Shown here: one piece after another, positions 14,484 to 21,833 of the stretch
How positions within the stretch are numbered: the stretch's first letter is position 1
Layout: every line of letters begins with the position of its first letter
DNA from: Commensalibacter sp963921845
GTDB taxonomy: Bacteria; Pseudomonadota; Alphaproteobacteria; Acetobacterales; Acetobacteraceae
Assembly: GCF_963921845.1 (NCBI RefSeq)
Contig: NZ_CAWUGZ010000069.1
Span: forward strand, 1-22,757
Direction: 5' to 3'
Length of the DNA stretch: 22,757 nucleotides
Notes under the pieces: generated by a model
The model's input: the letters and a program-made list of their open reading frames with translations, nothing else
The model's database searches: none
Told to the model about the DNA's origin: nothing
Translations under genes and position numbers: made by a program

Positions 14484-15260
14484 ATGATGTTTCGTCCTGA
14501 TTCTTACAACAATACTGCCAATGTAAACGAACAGATCGCCTTTGACCAAGGCCTTCGCAGTTATATGTTACGAGTCTATAATTGGATGGCTTCTGGATTA
14601 TTTTTAACTGCATTAGTTTCTTATTTAACGGTAAATACCCCTATGGGTAATTTGTTTTATCATACAGTTATTAATGATATGGGCGAAACCGTTCAAACCG
14701 CTGCCCCTACAGGGTTAGGTTTTTTGGCAATGTTATCTCCTTTGGCGTTTGTTCTCGTCATGTCTTTTGGAATCAATCGCTTATCTACTCAAACCGCCCA
14801 AACTCTTTTTTGGCTTTTTTGTGCGGTAATGGGCATAAGCATGGCAAGTATATTTCATATTTATACTGGGGAATCAATTGCCAGAACTTTTTTTGTCGCC
14901 GCTGGTATGTTTGCGGGTGTGTCGTTATGGGGATATACAACTAAACGTGATTTAAGCGGTCTAGGCTCTTTTTTGTTTATGGGGTTGTTTGGTCTAGTGA
15001 TTGCTATGGTGGTCAATATATTTCTTCATAGTTCAGCCATGGCAATGTTGTTTAATATTGTTGGGGTTTTAGTTTTTACAGGCCTTGCAGCTACGGATAC
15101 GCAAAGAATTAAATTGTCTTATCAAACCTTTTATCAATATGAGGGACCAGATATGGCAATCAAACGAAGCGTTTTTGATGCTTTGACCTTGTATCTTAAT
15201 TTCATTAATTTATTTCAATTTCTCTTACAATTTATGGGTGTGAGACAAAATAACAACTAG
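14484..15260 (+). CDS. Bax inhibitor-1/YccA family membrane protein
   Basis: A polytopic inner-membrane protein of the BI-1 (TMBIM) superfamily, whose bacterial members include YbhL, YccA (a modulator of the FtsH protease) and the BsYetJ calcium leak channel. The 258 residues show about seven hydrophobic helices after a soluble N-terminus (1-30). The alphaproteobacterial opening DQGLRSYMLRVYNWMASGL is present near 24-42. The C-terminal signature ATDTQRIK is followed by the late segment YLNFINLFQFLLQFMG. GGA at 14471-14473 is a plausible ribosome-binding site. The gene is monocistronic, with a terminator 26 nt after its stop. The specific function cannot be told from sequence. Confidence 0.93.
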   Translation: MMFRPDSYNNTANVNEQIAFDQGLRSYMLRVYNWMASGLFLTALVSYLTVNTPMGNLFYHTVINDMGETVQTAAPTGLGFLAMLSPLAFVLVMSFGINRLSTQTAQTLFWLFCAVMGISMASIFHIYTGESIARTFFVAAGMFAGVSLWGYTTKRDLSGLGSFLFMGLFGLVIAMVVNIFLHSSAMAMLFNIVGVLVFTGLAATDTQRIKLSYQTFYQYEGPDMAIKRSVFDALTLYLNFINLFQFLLQFMGVRQNNN

Positions 15261-15286
15261 TCTTTGCGATAAGTTAATTATTAAAG

Positions 15287-15317
15287 GCGTGCCAAATTAA
15301 TTTTGGCGCGCTTTTTT
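15287..15317 (+). terminator. Terminator of the Bax-inhibitor-1 gene
   Basis: GCGTGCCAAA (15287-15296) pairs with TTTGGCGCGC (15302-15311) over 10 bp including one G-U pair, followed by TTTTTT. Confidence 0.93.
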
Positions 15318-15364
15318 ATTTACATTAATGCTATTTTAAGTATGCTGTAATTATTAAAATGTTA

Positions 15365-15390
15365 AAATGAACTGAACGTTCAATTCATTT
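15365..15390. promoter_or_regulatory. 26-bp near-perfect palindrome upstream of cyoABCD
   Basis: Arm AAATGAACTGAAC (15365-15377) faces GTTCAATTCATTT (15378-15390) with one mismatched pair in 13. The core TGAACGTTCA resembles operators of TetR-family repressors. It lies about 250 nt before cyoA and 48 nt after the preceding terminator, so cyo is its most likely target. No regulator gene is in the window. Confidence 0.5.
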
Positions 15391-15505
15391 AATTTTATAC
15401 GTTTCATTTAAAAAACTAAATACTGTTTTGATCTTCTTGATTAAAAATGGAGCGTTGGATCACGTTTTCGCAATATATAAAATTGTCCTTTTAAAGTTTA
15501 AAATA

Positions 15506-15514
15506 TGGTATTAT
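15506..15514 (+). promoter_or_regulatory. Candidate cyo promoter (extended -10)
   Basis: TGGTATTAT is an extended -10 (TGN plus TATTAT). A TTGTCC at 15483-15488 is 20 nt away, too far for a standard -35. A start near 15521 would place the palindrome (15365-15390) well upstream and the 12-bp hairpin inside the leader. Confidence 0.35.
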
Positions 15515-15546
15515 TATGACAAATCTCTACAAGAGTTTTAAACGTC

Positions 15547-15573
15547 TTATTTATTGAAAAATTCAATAAATAA
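15547..15573 (+). promoter_or_regulatory. 12-bp leader hairpin upstream of cyoA
   Basis: TTATTTATTGAA (15547-15558) pairs perfectly with TTCAATAAATAA (15562-15573) around AAA. It lies 44 nt before the preferred cyoA start, in the predicted leader. It lacks a T-run and is A/U-rich, so it may act on mRNA stability or initiation rather than termination. Confidence 0.45.
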
Positions 15574-15617
15574 ATGGGTTGATGAGTTGAGAAATGTTAA
15601 AATCAACGAGGCATAGA

Positions 15618-16553
15618 ATGAAAAAAATATTGCCGAAGGTTTTGTTATCGGTAATGGGATCCATGTTTGCAATAGTTTTAAGTGGCTGCAAGCTTGTAGT
15701 TTTAGATCCAAAAGGTACCATAGGGTTACAAGAAAAATCGTTAATAATGATGACCGCAGGGGCGATGCTATGCATCGTAATTCCCGTCATTATAGCGACT
15801 ATAATTGTGGCTTGGCGTTATCGCAAGTCGAATACGAATTCAACATATGCTCCCAAATGGGATTTTAGTTATACCTTGGAAACTATCATCTGGGGCGTTC
15901 CTATGTGTTTGATAGCATTTATTGCCTATCATACTTACATATCTTCTCATAAATTGGACCCTTACAAACCAATTTTAGCTCCTGCAAATAATCCTCATGC
16001 TAAACCCATCAACCTGCAAGTAATTGCCTTAAATTGGAAATGGTTATTTATTTATCCAGATTACGGTATAGCGTCGGTCAATGAGATGGCTGTGCCCATT
16101 AATACCCCAATTGCCTTTCGTCTAACGTCAGATGCTGTAATGAACTCTTTTTGGATTCCTCAGTTAGGATCTCAGGTATACGTAATGGCAGGTATGCAGA
16201 CACAATTGCATTTGATGGCTATTGAACAAGGAAATTACGCAGGCTTAACCAATAATTATAGCGGTTCAGGGTATTCCGATATGAAATTTAGAGCTTTGGC
16301 TAAAGATGATAAAGGTTTTCAAGATTGGGTTAGCAAAGTTAGAGCATCATCCAACCAACTTAATGATAAGACATATGCCAAATTACATATTGAGAGTATA
16401 AAAAATCCGGTGGAGTATTATGCACGTGTCGAACCTGCACTTTTCGATAATATTGTTGCAAAATACAATAATGGAATGGTTATGGATAAAATCACGGGTA
16501 AAATGATCTATACAGGTTCAACTCACTTTAGTAATACGCAAGCAGGGGAATGA
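15618..16553 (+). CDS. cyoA: Cytochrome bo3 ubiquinol oxidase subunit II
   Basis: Membrane-anchored lipoprotein subunit of the heme-copper quinol oxidase that reduces oxygen to water. The start at 15618 has CGAGG 6 nt upstream and gives a classic lipoprotein signal (MKKILPKVLLS, then the lipobox LSGC with C24 as lipid attachment site). An in-frame ATG at 15594 would add eight residues. Two membrane segments follow (about 38-60 and 80-100), then a periplasmic cupredoxin domain. The copper-A region reads NSFWIPQLGSQVYVMAGM and later TNNYSGSGYSDM, without the paired cysteines of cytochrome c oxidases, so this is a quinol oxidase. The gene overlaps cyoB by 4 nt (ATGA). It is preceded by a palindromic site and a leader hairpin. 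Confidence 0.95.
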   Translation: MKKILPKVLLSVMGSMFAIVLSGCKLVVLDPKGTIGLQEKSLIMMTAGAMLCIVIPVIIATIIVAWRYRKSNTNSTYAPKWDFSYTLETIIWGVPMCLIAFIAYHTYISSHKLDPYKPILAPANNPHAKPINLQVIALNWKWLFIYPDYGIASVNEMAVPINTPIAFRLTSDAVMNSFWIPQLGSQVYVMAGMQTQLHLMAIEQGNYAGLTNNYSGSGYSDMKFRALAKDDKGFQDWVSKVRASSNQLNDKTYAKLHIESIKNPVEYYARVEPALFDNIVAKYNNGMVMDKITGKMIYTGSTHFSNTQAGE

Positions 16554-18547
16554 GTAAGATGTTAGGAAAATTAACCCTTTCTGCTATCCCATATAATGTC
16601 CCAATTCTCGTAGGTACATTTATTGGCGTAGTTGTCATTGGATTGGCAGTTTTAGGTGCTATTACCTATTATGGGAAATGGGGAGTTTTATTCAAAAATT
16701 GGCTCTTTTCCGTTGACCATAAGCGTATTGGTATTATGTATATTGTCTTAGCGCTTATAATGTTGTTTCGTGGGTTCACCGATGCATTAATGATGCGGAC
16801 GCAACAAGCTCTTGCTTACAATAGTCCAGGTTATTTACCGCCCAGCCATTACGATCAAATTTTTACCGCTCACGGTACAATCATGATATTTTTTATGGCT
16901 ATGGCGTTTATGCAAGGTTTGTTTAATTTAATTGTTCCTCTGCAAATAGGTGCTAGAGACGTTGCGTTTCCTTTTATTAATTCATTAAGTTTTTGGTTAA
17001 CTACGGCAGGTGCAATTTTAGTCAATATCTCTTTATTTATTGGAGACTTTTCTACAGCGGGTTGGTTGGCTTATCCCCCTGTATCTGAATTGCAGTTTAG
17101 TCCAGGTGTTGGCGTGGATTATTATATTTGGGCTATTGAAATTTCGGGTATCGGAACAGTATTAACGGCAGTTAATTTTTTAACTACTATAACGAAAATG
17201 CGTGCCCCCGGTATGACTTGGATGCGTATTCCCATATTTACTTGGACCGTTATTGCTTCATGCATAATGATTTTTACAACTTTTCCTGCTTTAACGGTAG
17301 CCATAGGTGAGCTGGCTCTTGATCGTTATTTGGGTATGCATTTCTTTACCAATGAAGCGGGTGGTAACGTTATGTTGTTCCTCAATTTAATATGGGCTTG
17401 GGGACATCCTGAGGTTTATATTTTAGTTATTCCAGCTTTTGGATGTTTTTCTGAAATCGTTCCTGTTTTTAGTAAAAAACCATTATTTGGTTATCCTACG
17501 ATGGTTTATGCGACAATGGCTATTACGATATTATCGCTATTTGTCTGGGTGCACCACTTCTTTACAATGGGAGCAGGAGCAAATGTTAATACCTTCTTCG
17601 GTATTATGACAATGATCATTGCTATTCCGACAGGTGTTAAAATTTTTAACTGGTTATTTACTATGTATCGAGGCAGAATTGATTTTACTGCACCCATGTA
17701 TTGGACCATTGGATTTATAATTGTTTTCGTTATTGGTGGAATGACTGGGGTTATGCTTTCCATTCCAGCAAGTGACTTTGTGTTGCACAACAGTGAGTTT
17801 TTGGTTGCACATTTTCATAATACCATTATTGGTGGCGTTTATTTTGGATACATTGCCGGAATGAATTTCTGGTTCTCAAAAGTAACGGGTTTTAAAATAA
17901 GTCAAAAACTTGGTAAAGCTGCTTTTTTCTTCTGGTTTTTTGGGTTTTTCCTAGCATTTATGCCTTTATACGTTACAGGGTTTGACGGTATGGTGCGACG
18001 CTTAAACCATTACGATAATCCAGAATGGCACATTTGGTTGCAAATTGCATGTTTAGGTGCATTTTGTATTTTAGTAGGTATTGTTTGTCAGTTGGCTCAA
18101 TTGTTTTTAGCAATTATAAATGCCAAGAAACCAGAAAATATTGATGTAACCGGCGATCCATGGGATGGACGAAGTTTAGAATGGTCTACCTCATCGCCGG
18201 CACCATCATATAATTTTGCACATATTCCTATCGTTCACAGTCGTGATGCGTACGCTTATGATAAAGAACATGGTATAGACACTCGACGTACCTCCGAACC
18301 TTATCATGACATTGTTATGCCCAAAAATACTTCGACAGGATTTTGGATTGGTATTATTTCCATTGTTTTAGGATTTTCTGCAGTTTGGCATATTTGGTGG
18401 TTATTTATAATCAGTGGAGTTATTATCTTAGCTATTGTTATAGGGTACAGCTTTATAGATGATAAAGAATTTATAATACCAGCATCAGAGGTTGAACGTA
18501 TTGAAAAAGAGTATTCACGTAAACTTATGACACAGGTGGCTGAATAA
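16550..18547 (+). CDS. cyoB: Cytochrome bo3 ubiquinol oxidase subunit I
   Basis: The catalytic, proton-pumping subunit with low-spin heme b, heme o3 and copper B. The 665 residues correspond to the E. coli subunit (663) with an offset of two. All redox ligands are in place: H108 in TAHGT, H286 and Y290 in WGHPEVY, the pair H335/H336, and H421 and H423 in AHFHN. The N-terminal SVDHKRIG motif and about 15 membrane segments are present. The gene is coupled to cyoA by a 4-nt overlap, and its stop shares one base with the cyoC start (TAATG). Heme O synthesis needs cyoE, which is not in this operon, so it must be elsewhere. Confidence 0.98.
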   Translation: MSKMLGKLTLSAIPYNVPILVGTFIGVVVIGLAVLGAITYYGKWGVLFKNWLFSVDHKRIGIMYIVLALIMLFRGFTDALMMRTQQALAYNSPGYLPPSHYDQIFTAHGTIMIFFMAMAFMQGLFNLIVPLQIGARDVAFPFINSLSFWLTTAGAILVNISLFIGDFSTAGWLAYPPVSELQFSPGVGVDYYIWAIEISGIGTVLTAVNFLTTITKMRAPGMTWMRIPIFTWTVIASCIMIFTTFPALTVAIGELALDRYLGMHFFTNEAGGNVMLFLNLIWAWGHPEVYILVIPAFGCFSEIVPVFSKKPLFGYPTMVYATMAITILSLFVWVHHFFTMGAGANVNTFFGIMTMIIAIPTGVKIFNWLFTMYRGRIDFTAPMYWTIGFIIVFVIGGMTGVMLSIPASDFVLHNSEFLVAHFHNTIIGGVYFGYIAGMNFWFSKVTGFKISQKLGKAAFFFWFFGFFLAFMPLYVTGFDGMVRRLNHYDNPEWHIWLQIACLGAFCILVGIVCQLAQLFLAIINAKKPENIDVTGDPWDGRSLEWSTSSPAPSYNFAHIPIVHSRDAYAYDKEHGIDTRRTSEPYHDIVMPKNTSTGFWIGIISIVLGFSAVWHIWWLFIISGVIILAIVIGYSFIDDKEFIIPASEVERIEKEYSRKLMTQVAE

Positions 18548-19152
18548 TGACTGAAAATATTATGACAGTGAATAGTGTTTCCGAAGAACATGAGCATCAA
18601 AATCATTCAGTCTTTGGCTTTTGGATATATCTGATGTCAGATTGTATAATTTTTGGTTGTTTATTTGCCAGTTATGCCGTCTTGCGTTTTCAATTTGCAG
18701 GTGGTCCTACAGCTAAAGAAATGTTCGAGCTTCCGGGAGTAGCCATGGAAACGGCTCTTCTTTTAGTAAGTTCTTTGACTTTTGGTTTTGCCATGATCGA
18801 AGCGTATAAAGGGAAAAAGACCGGAACAGTTTTTTGGATGATTGTATCCGCGATATTAGGAGCAGGCTTTTTATTTCTAGAAATAAAAGAATTTATTTAT
18901 CTTATTGCTCATGGTGCTTCTCCTGATGTAAGTGCCTTTTGGTCTACTTTTTTTACGTTGGTCAGTACGCATGGATTGCACGTTACCCTTGGAATAATTT
19001 GGATGATTGTTTTAATTGTTCAAATATTGTTAAAAGGAATTAACTCGAAAATGCTGCCACGTTTGGCTTGTCTTAGTTTATTTTGGCACTTTCTTGATAT
19101 TATTTGGATTTGTGTGTTTAGCTTTGTATATTTGTTGAGTATGGTCCCATGA
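18547..19152 (+). CDS. cyoC: Cytochrome bo3 ubiquinol oxidase subunit III
   Basis: A membrane subunit of the heme-copper oxidase, thought to stabilise subunit I. The 201 residues include a short acidic/His-containing N-terminus (EEHEHQNHSVFG) and five hydrophobic helices. Family landmarks FWIYLMSDCIIFG near 22-34 and STHGLHVTLGIIWM near 140-153 are clear, as is the late LFWHFLDIIWICVFSFVYL. It overlaps cyoB by one base and cyoD by 4 nt (ATGA), so translation is very likely coupled through the operon. Confidence 0.96.
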   Translation: MTENIMTVNSVSEEHEHQNHSVFGFWIYLMSDCIIFGCLFASYAVLRFQFAGGPTAKEMFELPGVAMETALLLVSSLTFGFAMIEAYKGKKTGTVFWMIVSAILGAGFLFLEIKEFIYLIAHGASPDVSAFWSTFFTLVSTHGLHVTLGIIWMIVLIVQILLKGINSKMLPRLACLSLFWHFLDIIWICVFSFVYLLSMVP

Positions 19153-19490
19153 CAGAAAACCAAGCCGTTATTTCCCACGAAAAACATTATCAACATGGAA
19201 ACGTGGTGTCGTATATTGTTGGATTTGTACTTTCTGTAATTTTAACTGTGATTGCCTTCTATATCGTTATTTCTCATTCTTTATCGTTAATGGCGACTGG
19301 AATTGCGTTGGGTATATTGGCAACATTACAGATTATTGTGCAATCTAGTTTGTTTTTGCATGTTAGTCTCATGCCCAGCAAGAGGGTTGATTTAATTTCA
19401 TTTTTATTTAGCGTGTTTGTTGCTTTGGTAATTGTTTTTGGGACATTATTCGTCATGCATAATGTTGGACATTTTATGATGTCTAGATAA
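19149..19490 (+). CDS. cyoD: Cytochrome bo3 ubiquinol oxidase subunit IV
   Basis: The small accessory membrane subunit of the bo3 oxidase, needed for assembly around copper B in E. coli. The 113 residues contain three hydrophobic helices (about 24-45, 52-75 and 83-104). Typical pieces are YIVGFVLSVILTVIAFYIV and LQIIVQSSLFLHVSL, and it ends HNVGHFMMSR. It is the last gene of the operon; the usual fifth gene cyoE does not follow. A bidirectional terminator starts 33 nt after the stop. Confidence 0.95.
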   Translation: MTENQAVISHEKHYQHGNVVSYIVGFVLSVILTVIAFYIVISHSLSLMATGIALGILATLQIIVQSSLFLHVSLMPSKRVDLISFLFSVFVALVIVFGTLFVMHNVGHFMMSR

Positions 19491-19522
19491 ATATTTGGGA
19501 TTAACTTTCGAGAAAAATAAAC

Positions 19523-19557
19523 AAAAAGCCAAGGATTTTCTAAGACCTTGGCTTTTT
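19523..19557. terminator. Bidirectional terminator between cyoD and fdxA
   Basis: AAAAAGCCAAGG (19523-19534) pairs perfectly with CCTTGGCTTTTT (19546-19557); one more C-G pair extends it. The A-run on one side and T-run on the other serve both convergent transcripts. It lies 22 nt beyond the fdxA stop. Confidence 0.93.
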
Positions 19558-19579
19558 GAATTTTATGATAAAGAATTGT

Positions 19580-19912
19580 TTAGCTTTTATGAGGATTTTT
19601 GGACAATAAATCTTTTTTATTTGGCTTGCCATTCCATTCATCCGCATCAGGTGGAGGAATTTCCTTTCGAGTCAAATTGGGCCATATTTTTGAGAGCTCA
19701 CTATTCGTTTCGATCCAGCCTGTTGATCGGTCATCACTATCAGGGAAAATAGCTTCTGCTGGACATTCAGGTTCGCACACACCACAGTCAATACATTCAT
19801 CTGGATTGATAACCAAAAAATTTTCACCCGCATAAAAACAATCCACAGGACAGACTTCAACACAATCCATATATTTACAGCGTATACAATTCTCAGTGAC
19901 CACATAGGCCAT
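19580..19912 (-). CDS. fdxA: FdxA-type 7Fe-8S ferredoxin
   Basis: A small soluble electron carrier with one 3Fe-4S and one 4Fe-4S cluster. The 110 residues start MAYVVTENCIRCKYMDCVEVC. Cysteines are at 9, 12, 17, 21, 25 and at 40, 43, 46, 50. The second set is a full C-x2-C-x2-C-x3-C motif followed by proline; the first set has the altered spacing typical of the 3Fe site. The C-terminal extension after PAEAIF is characteristic of FdxA, not of short clostridial ferredoxins. GGAG lies about 8 nt before the ATG. In other alphaproteobacteria it sits between an S4-domain gene and carD. The S4 gene is upstream here, but carD is absent and the cyo operon lies downstream instead. Its redox partner is not known. 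Confidence 0.95.
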   Translation of the reverse strand: MAYVVTENCIRCKYMDCVEVCPVDCFYAGENFLVINPDECIDCGVCEPECPAEAIFPDSDDRSTGWIETNSELSKIWPNLTRKEIPPPDADEWNGKPNKKDLLSKNPHKS

Positions 19913-19937
19913 TGTGTTCTCCGATTCAAATTCGTTT

Positions 19938-19953
19938 AGAGGAGAATTCCTCT
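19938..19953 (-). promoter_or_regulatory. Small inverted repeat upstream of fdxA
   Basis: AGAGG and CCTCT flank AGAATT, 25 nt before the fdxA start. The stem is only 5 bp, so significance is low. It lies in the 138-nt gap between the S4 gene and fdxA. Confidence 0.25.
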
Positions 19954-20050
19954 TAAGGAACTTTGTAAATTTAAATTAATATTAGTTTTGATTTTAATCA
20001 GTTTTTCAGGGATAGGACCACTGAGTGCTTTTCTTTTAATACGACAGAAA

Positions 20051-20341
20051 TTATTTTTCAAGGATTTCGTCGTAAAGAGTGTATGCTGCCTTTGCAGGCG
20101 AGCGCTCGGTTGGTAGTTTTTTGATTTTTATAACTACAATTTTTTTGTTGGTGAAAAAAGTTAATATATCATTTTCTTTCACCAAATAAGCTGGTTTTTT
20201 TACAGGGTATGAATTTAATCGTATAGATTGGCTTTTGATGAAATGTGAAGATGAAGTACGTGTCCTAAAAAATCGGCTACGCCATAACCATGTATCTAAT
20301 CTTTGTAAATGAATCTCTGATTTAAGGATGTTTTTTTTCAT
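20051..20341 (-). CDS. S4-domain RNA-binding protein (Hsp15-like)
   Basis: A basic 96-residue protein with an S4 RNA-binding fold, resembling Hsp15/HslR, which in E. coli recycles stalled 50S subunits carrying peptidyl-tRNA. The S4 signature starts at QRLDTWLWRSRFFRTRT (about 13-29), followed by a hydrophobic/serine segment and a VKENDILTF strand near 54-62. The C-terminal PTERSPAKAAY is the usual tail of the alphaproteobacterial version. Many lysines and arginines suit rRNA binding. In related bacteria it lies directly behind the Suv3-like helicase gene and in front of fdxA; here fdxA is 138 nt downstream, but the helicase is 1.5 kb upstream beyond a plus-strand gene. GAGG is 14 nt before the ATG and lies in a possible hairpin. 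Confidence 0.85.
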   Translation of the reverse strand: MKKNILKSEIHLQRLDTWLWRSRFFRTRTSSSHFIKSQSIRLNSYPVKKPAYLVKENDILTFFTNKKIVVIKIKKLPTERSPAKAAYTLYDEILEK

Positions 20342-20352
20342 AGCATCGGTTT

Positions 20353-20367
20353 ACCTCGCAAAGAGGT
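20353..20367 (-). promoter_or_regulatory. Hairpin covering the S4-gene ribosome-binding site
   Basis: ACCTC and GAGGT pair around a 5-nt loop upstream of the S4-protein start. In the minus-strand transcript the 3' arm GAGGT is the only Shine-Dalgarno-like sequence, so pairing would hide it. The stem is short (5 bp). Confidence 0.3.
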
Positions 20368-20530
20368 GTTTCCAGCTTTTGCAAAAAGAAGTGTGGACGG
20401 CTATTAATTGTTTTCTTTTATATAATGTAGAAAGAATTCATTCTTATTTTTCACAGTTAGTAGATTTTATATCTTAGGATTTTGGAAGCAAGTAAAAAGA
20501 TAATTTGTGGCTCTTTAAAAATACCATGGT

Positions 20531-20558
20531 TTGATATTTTACATGTTAATTTTATTAA
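20531..20558 (+). promoter_or_regulatory. Candidate promoter of the GNAT gene
   Basis: TTGATA (20531-20536) and TATTAA (20553-20558) are 16 nt apart, 26 nt before the ATG, in the 243-nt gap between divergent genes. Confidence 0.4.
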
Positions 20559-20584
20559 GTTACTGACTTAAATGAGAAAATAAA

Positions 20585-21316
20585 ATGGTAAGATTAAATG
20601 CTTTTGGGCAACCAATAGGTAAAGAACTTCCAAATTGGAGGGGCGCACGCCAGCCGGAGAAAATAGTCCGTATGGGACGTTACTGCCGTTTAGAACCTAT
20701 TTCTGCTTTACTGCACAGTAAACAATTATATTTAAGTTTTAACCAAGCTGCGGATCAGCGTGACTGGACTTATTTATTGTCAGGCCCGTTTTTAACACTG
20801 ACCGATTATCAAACCTATTTAAGCCATTTAGAAACCTGCCGTGATCCTTTGCATTATGCCATTATGGATATGATGACACAACAAGCGGTTGGTACAGTCG
20901 CATTGATGCGTATAGATTCTTTTAATGGTGTAATTGAAATCGGAAGCGTCATTTATTCGTCTTCCATGAAGCGGACGCGTATTGCAACCGAAGTGATTTT
21001 TTTATTACTTACTTATGTATTTGGTGAATTGGGTTACCGTCGTTTAGAGTGGAAATGTGATGCATTAAACGCTCCTTCACGTGCAGCGGCCAAACGTTTT
21101 GGTTTTACCTATGAAGGTCTTTTTCGGCAAGCAGTGGTTACGCGCGGGCGTAATCGCGATACAACATGGTATTCAATCATTGATAGTGAGTATCCAGCAT
21201 TAAAGAGAGCTTATGCACAATGGTTATTGCCTGCCAATTTTAATGCTCAGGGAGTTCAGCGCAGTAAACTTAGTAAATATATCACTGAACAACGCGCGAA
21301 GTCGTGCTATAAGTAA
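20585..21316 (+). CDS. GNAT family N-acetyltransferase (RimJ/RimL-like)
   Basis: An acetyl-CoA dependent acetyltransferase of the RimJ/RimL branch, with substrate unknown. The 243 residues open with NAFGQPIGKELPNW, an N-terminal block typical of a proteobacterial subgroup with an extra lead segment (about 1-30). The GNAT fold follows: QAVGTVALMRIDSFNGVIEIG (about 98-118), then a divergent pyrophosphate-binding stretch (MKRTRIATEVIFLL, without the full R/Q-x-x-G-x-G/A). The late strand YRRLEWKCDALNAPSRAAAKRFGF ends in EGLFRQ, the classical RimJ/L finish. A weak GAG ribosome-binding site precedes the ATG. It is transcribed away from the S4 gene, so it splits the helicase-S4-fdxA block. It could act on ribosomal proteins or small molecules; sequence does not decide. 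Confidence 0.88.
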   Translation: MVRLNAFGQPIGKELPNWRGARQPEKIVRMGRYCRLEPISALLHSKQLYLSFNQAADQRDWTYLLSGPFLTLTDYQTYLSHLETCRDPLHYAIMDMMTQQAVGTVALMRIDSFNGVIEIGSVIYSSSMKRTRIATEVIFLLLTYVFGELGYRRLEWKCDALNAPSRAAAKRFGFTYEGLFRQAVVTRGRNRDTTWYSIIDSEYPALKRAYAQWLLPANFNAQGVQRSKLSKYITEQRAKSCYK

Positions 21317-21833
21317 TTAAATGATATGACGATTGCTTCGCCAGTAAAATATTTCGCTAAGATTACTAATGATGTAAAATATTAAAATGGCGCGCTTAAT
21401 AGGTTTTAAATAATTGGATCATCCATAGCGTCAGTTTTTATGTTTCTCTATTTATTCTTAGTTGAATCGAGAAGCGTATTAAAATTTGTTATTAAAACTA
21501 AATTGATAGGGGTATGAACAATTCGCTACGTTAGAGGATGTGCACTGTTATGTTTAAAGGCTTTAGTTAGTATTTAGCAAAGCTTACTTTTAATACAGTA
21601 GAGCTAAATATCGTAGTGTTAGCAGGTTAATATTGCAATTAGCGCAATAATAAGTTTCGAATAAACTATAGTTTTTTTGATCCAACTTCCGTTATTTTAA
21701 CCTATGAAGACGGCTGGTATTTGCACCGACGCAAACTTTTAGTCAGCGCTTGCTTTTTCTAGTTAGAATTAATTATTGGCCACATAATAACTATATATCA
21801 AGATATTAAGGCTTTATAAATTAATTGTTTTTT
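21317..21833. other. Gene-poor spacer with one coding-like fragment
   Basis: Just over 500 nt between the convergent GNAT and helicase genes. No terminator with a clear T-run, RNA gene or repeat is visible. A 39-codon open stretch at 21643-21762 (plus) ending TAG includes FDPTSVILTYEDGWYLHRRK and is more GC-rich than its surroundings. It has no start codon or ribosome-binding site, and I do not recognise it. It may be the residue of a lost gene. Confidence 0.45.

Noticed and set aside
1..15390. Recurrent AACGTT hexamers at the left end, in the groES palindrome and in the cyo palindrome
   Set aside because: The shared part is only a 6-bp self-complementary word; the flanking arms differ, so a common operator is not supported.
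19495..19752. Plus-strand frame of 85 residues after cyoD
   Set aside because: It crosses the bidirectional terminator and runs antisense to fdxA, whose cysteine motifs are unmistakable.
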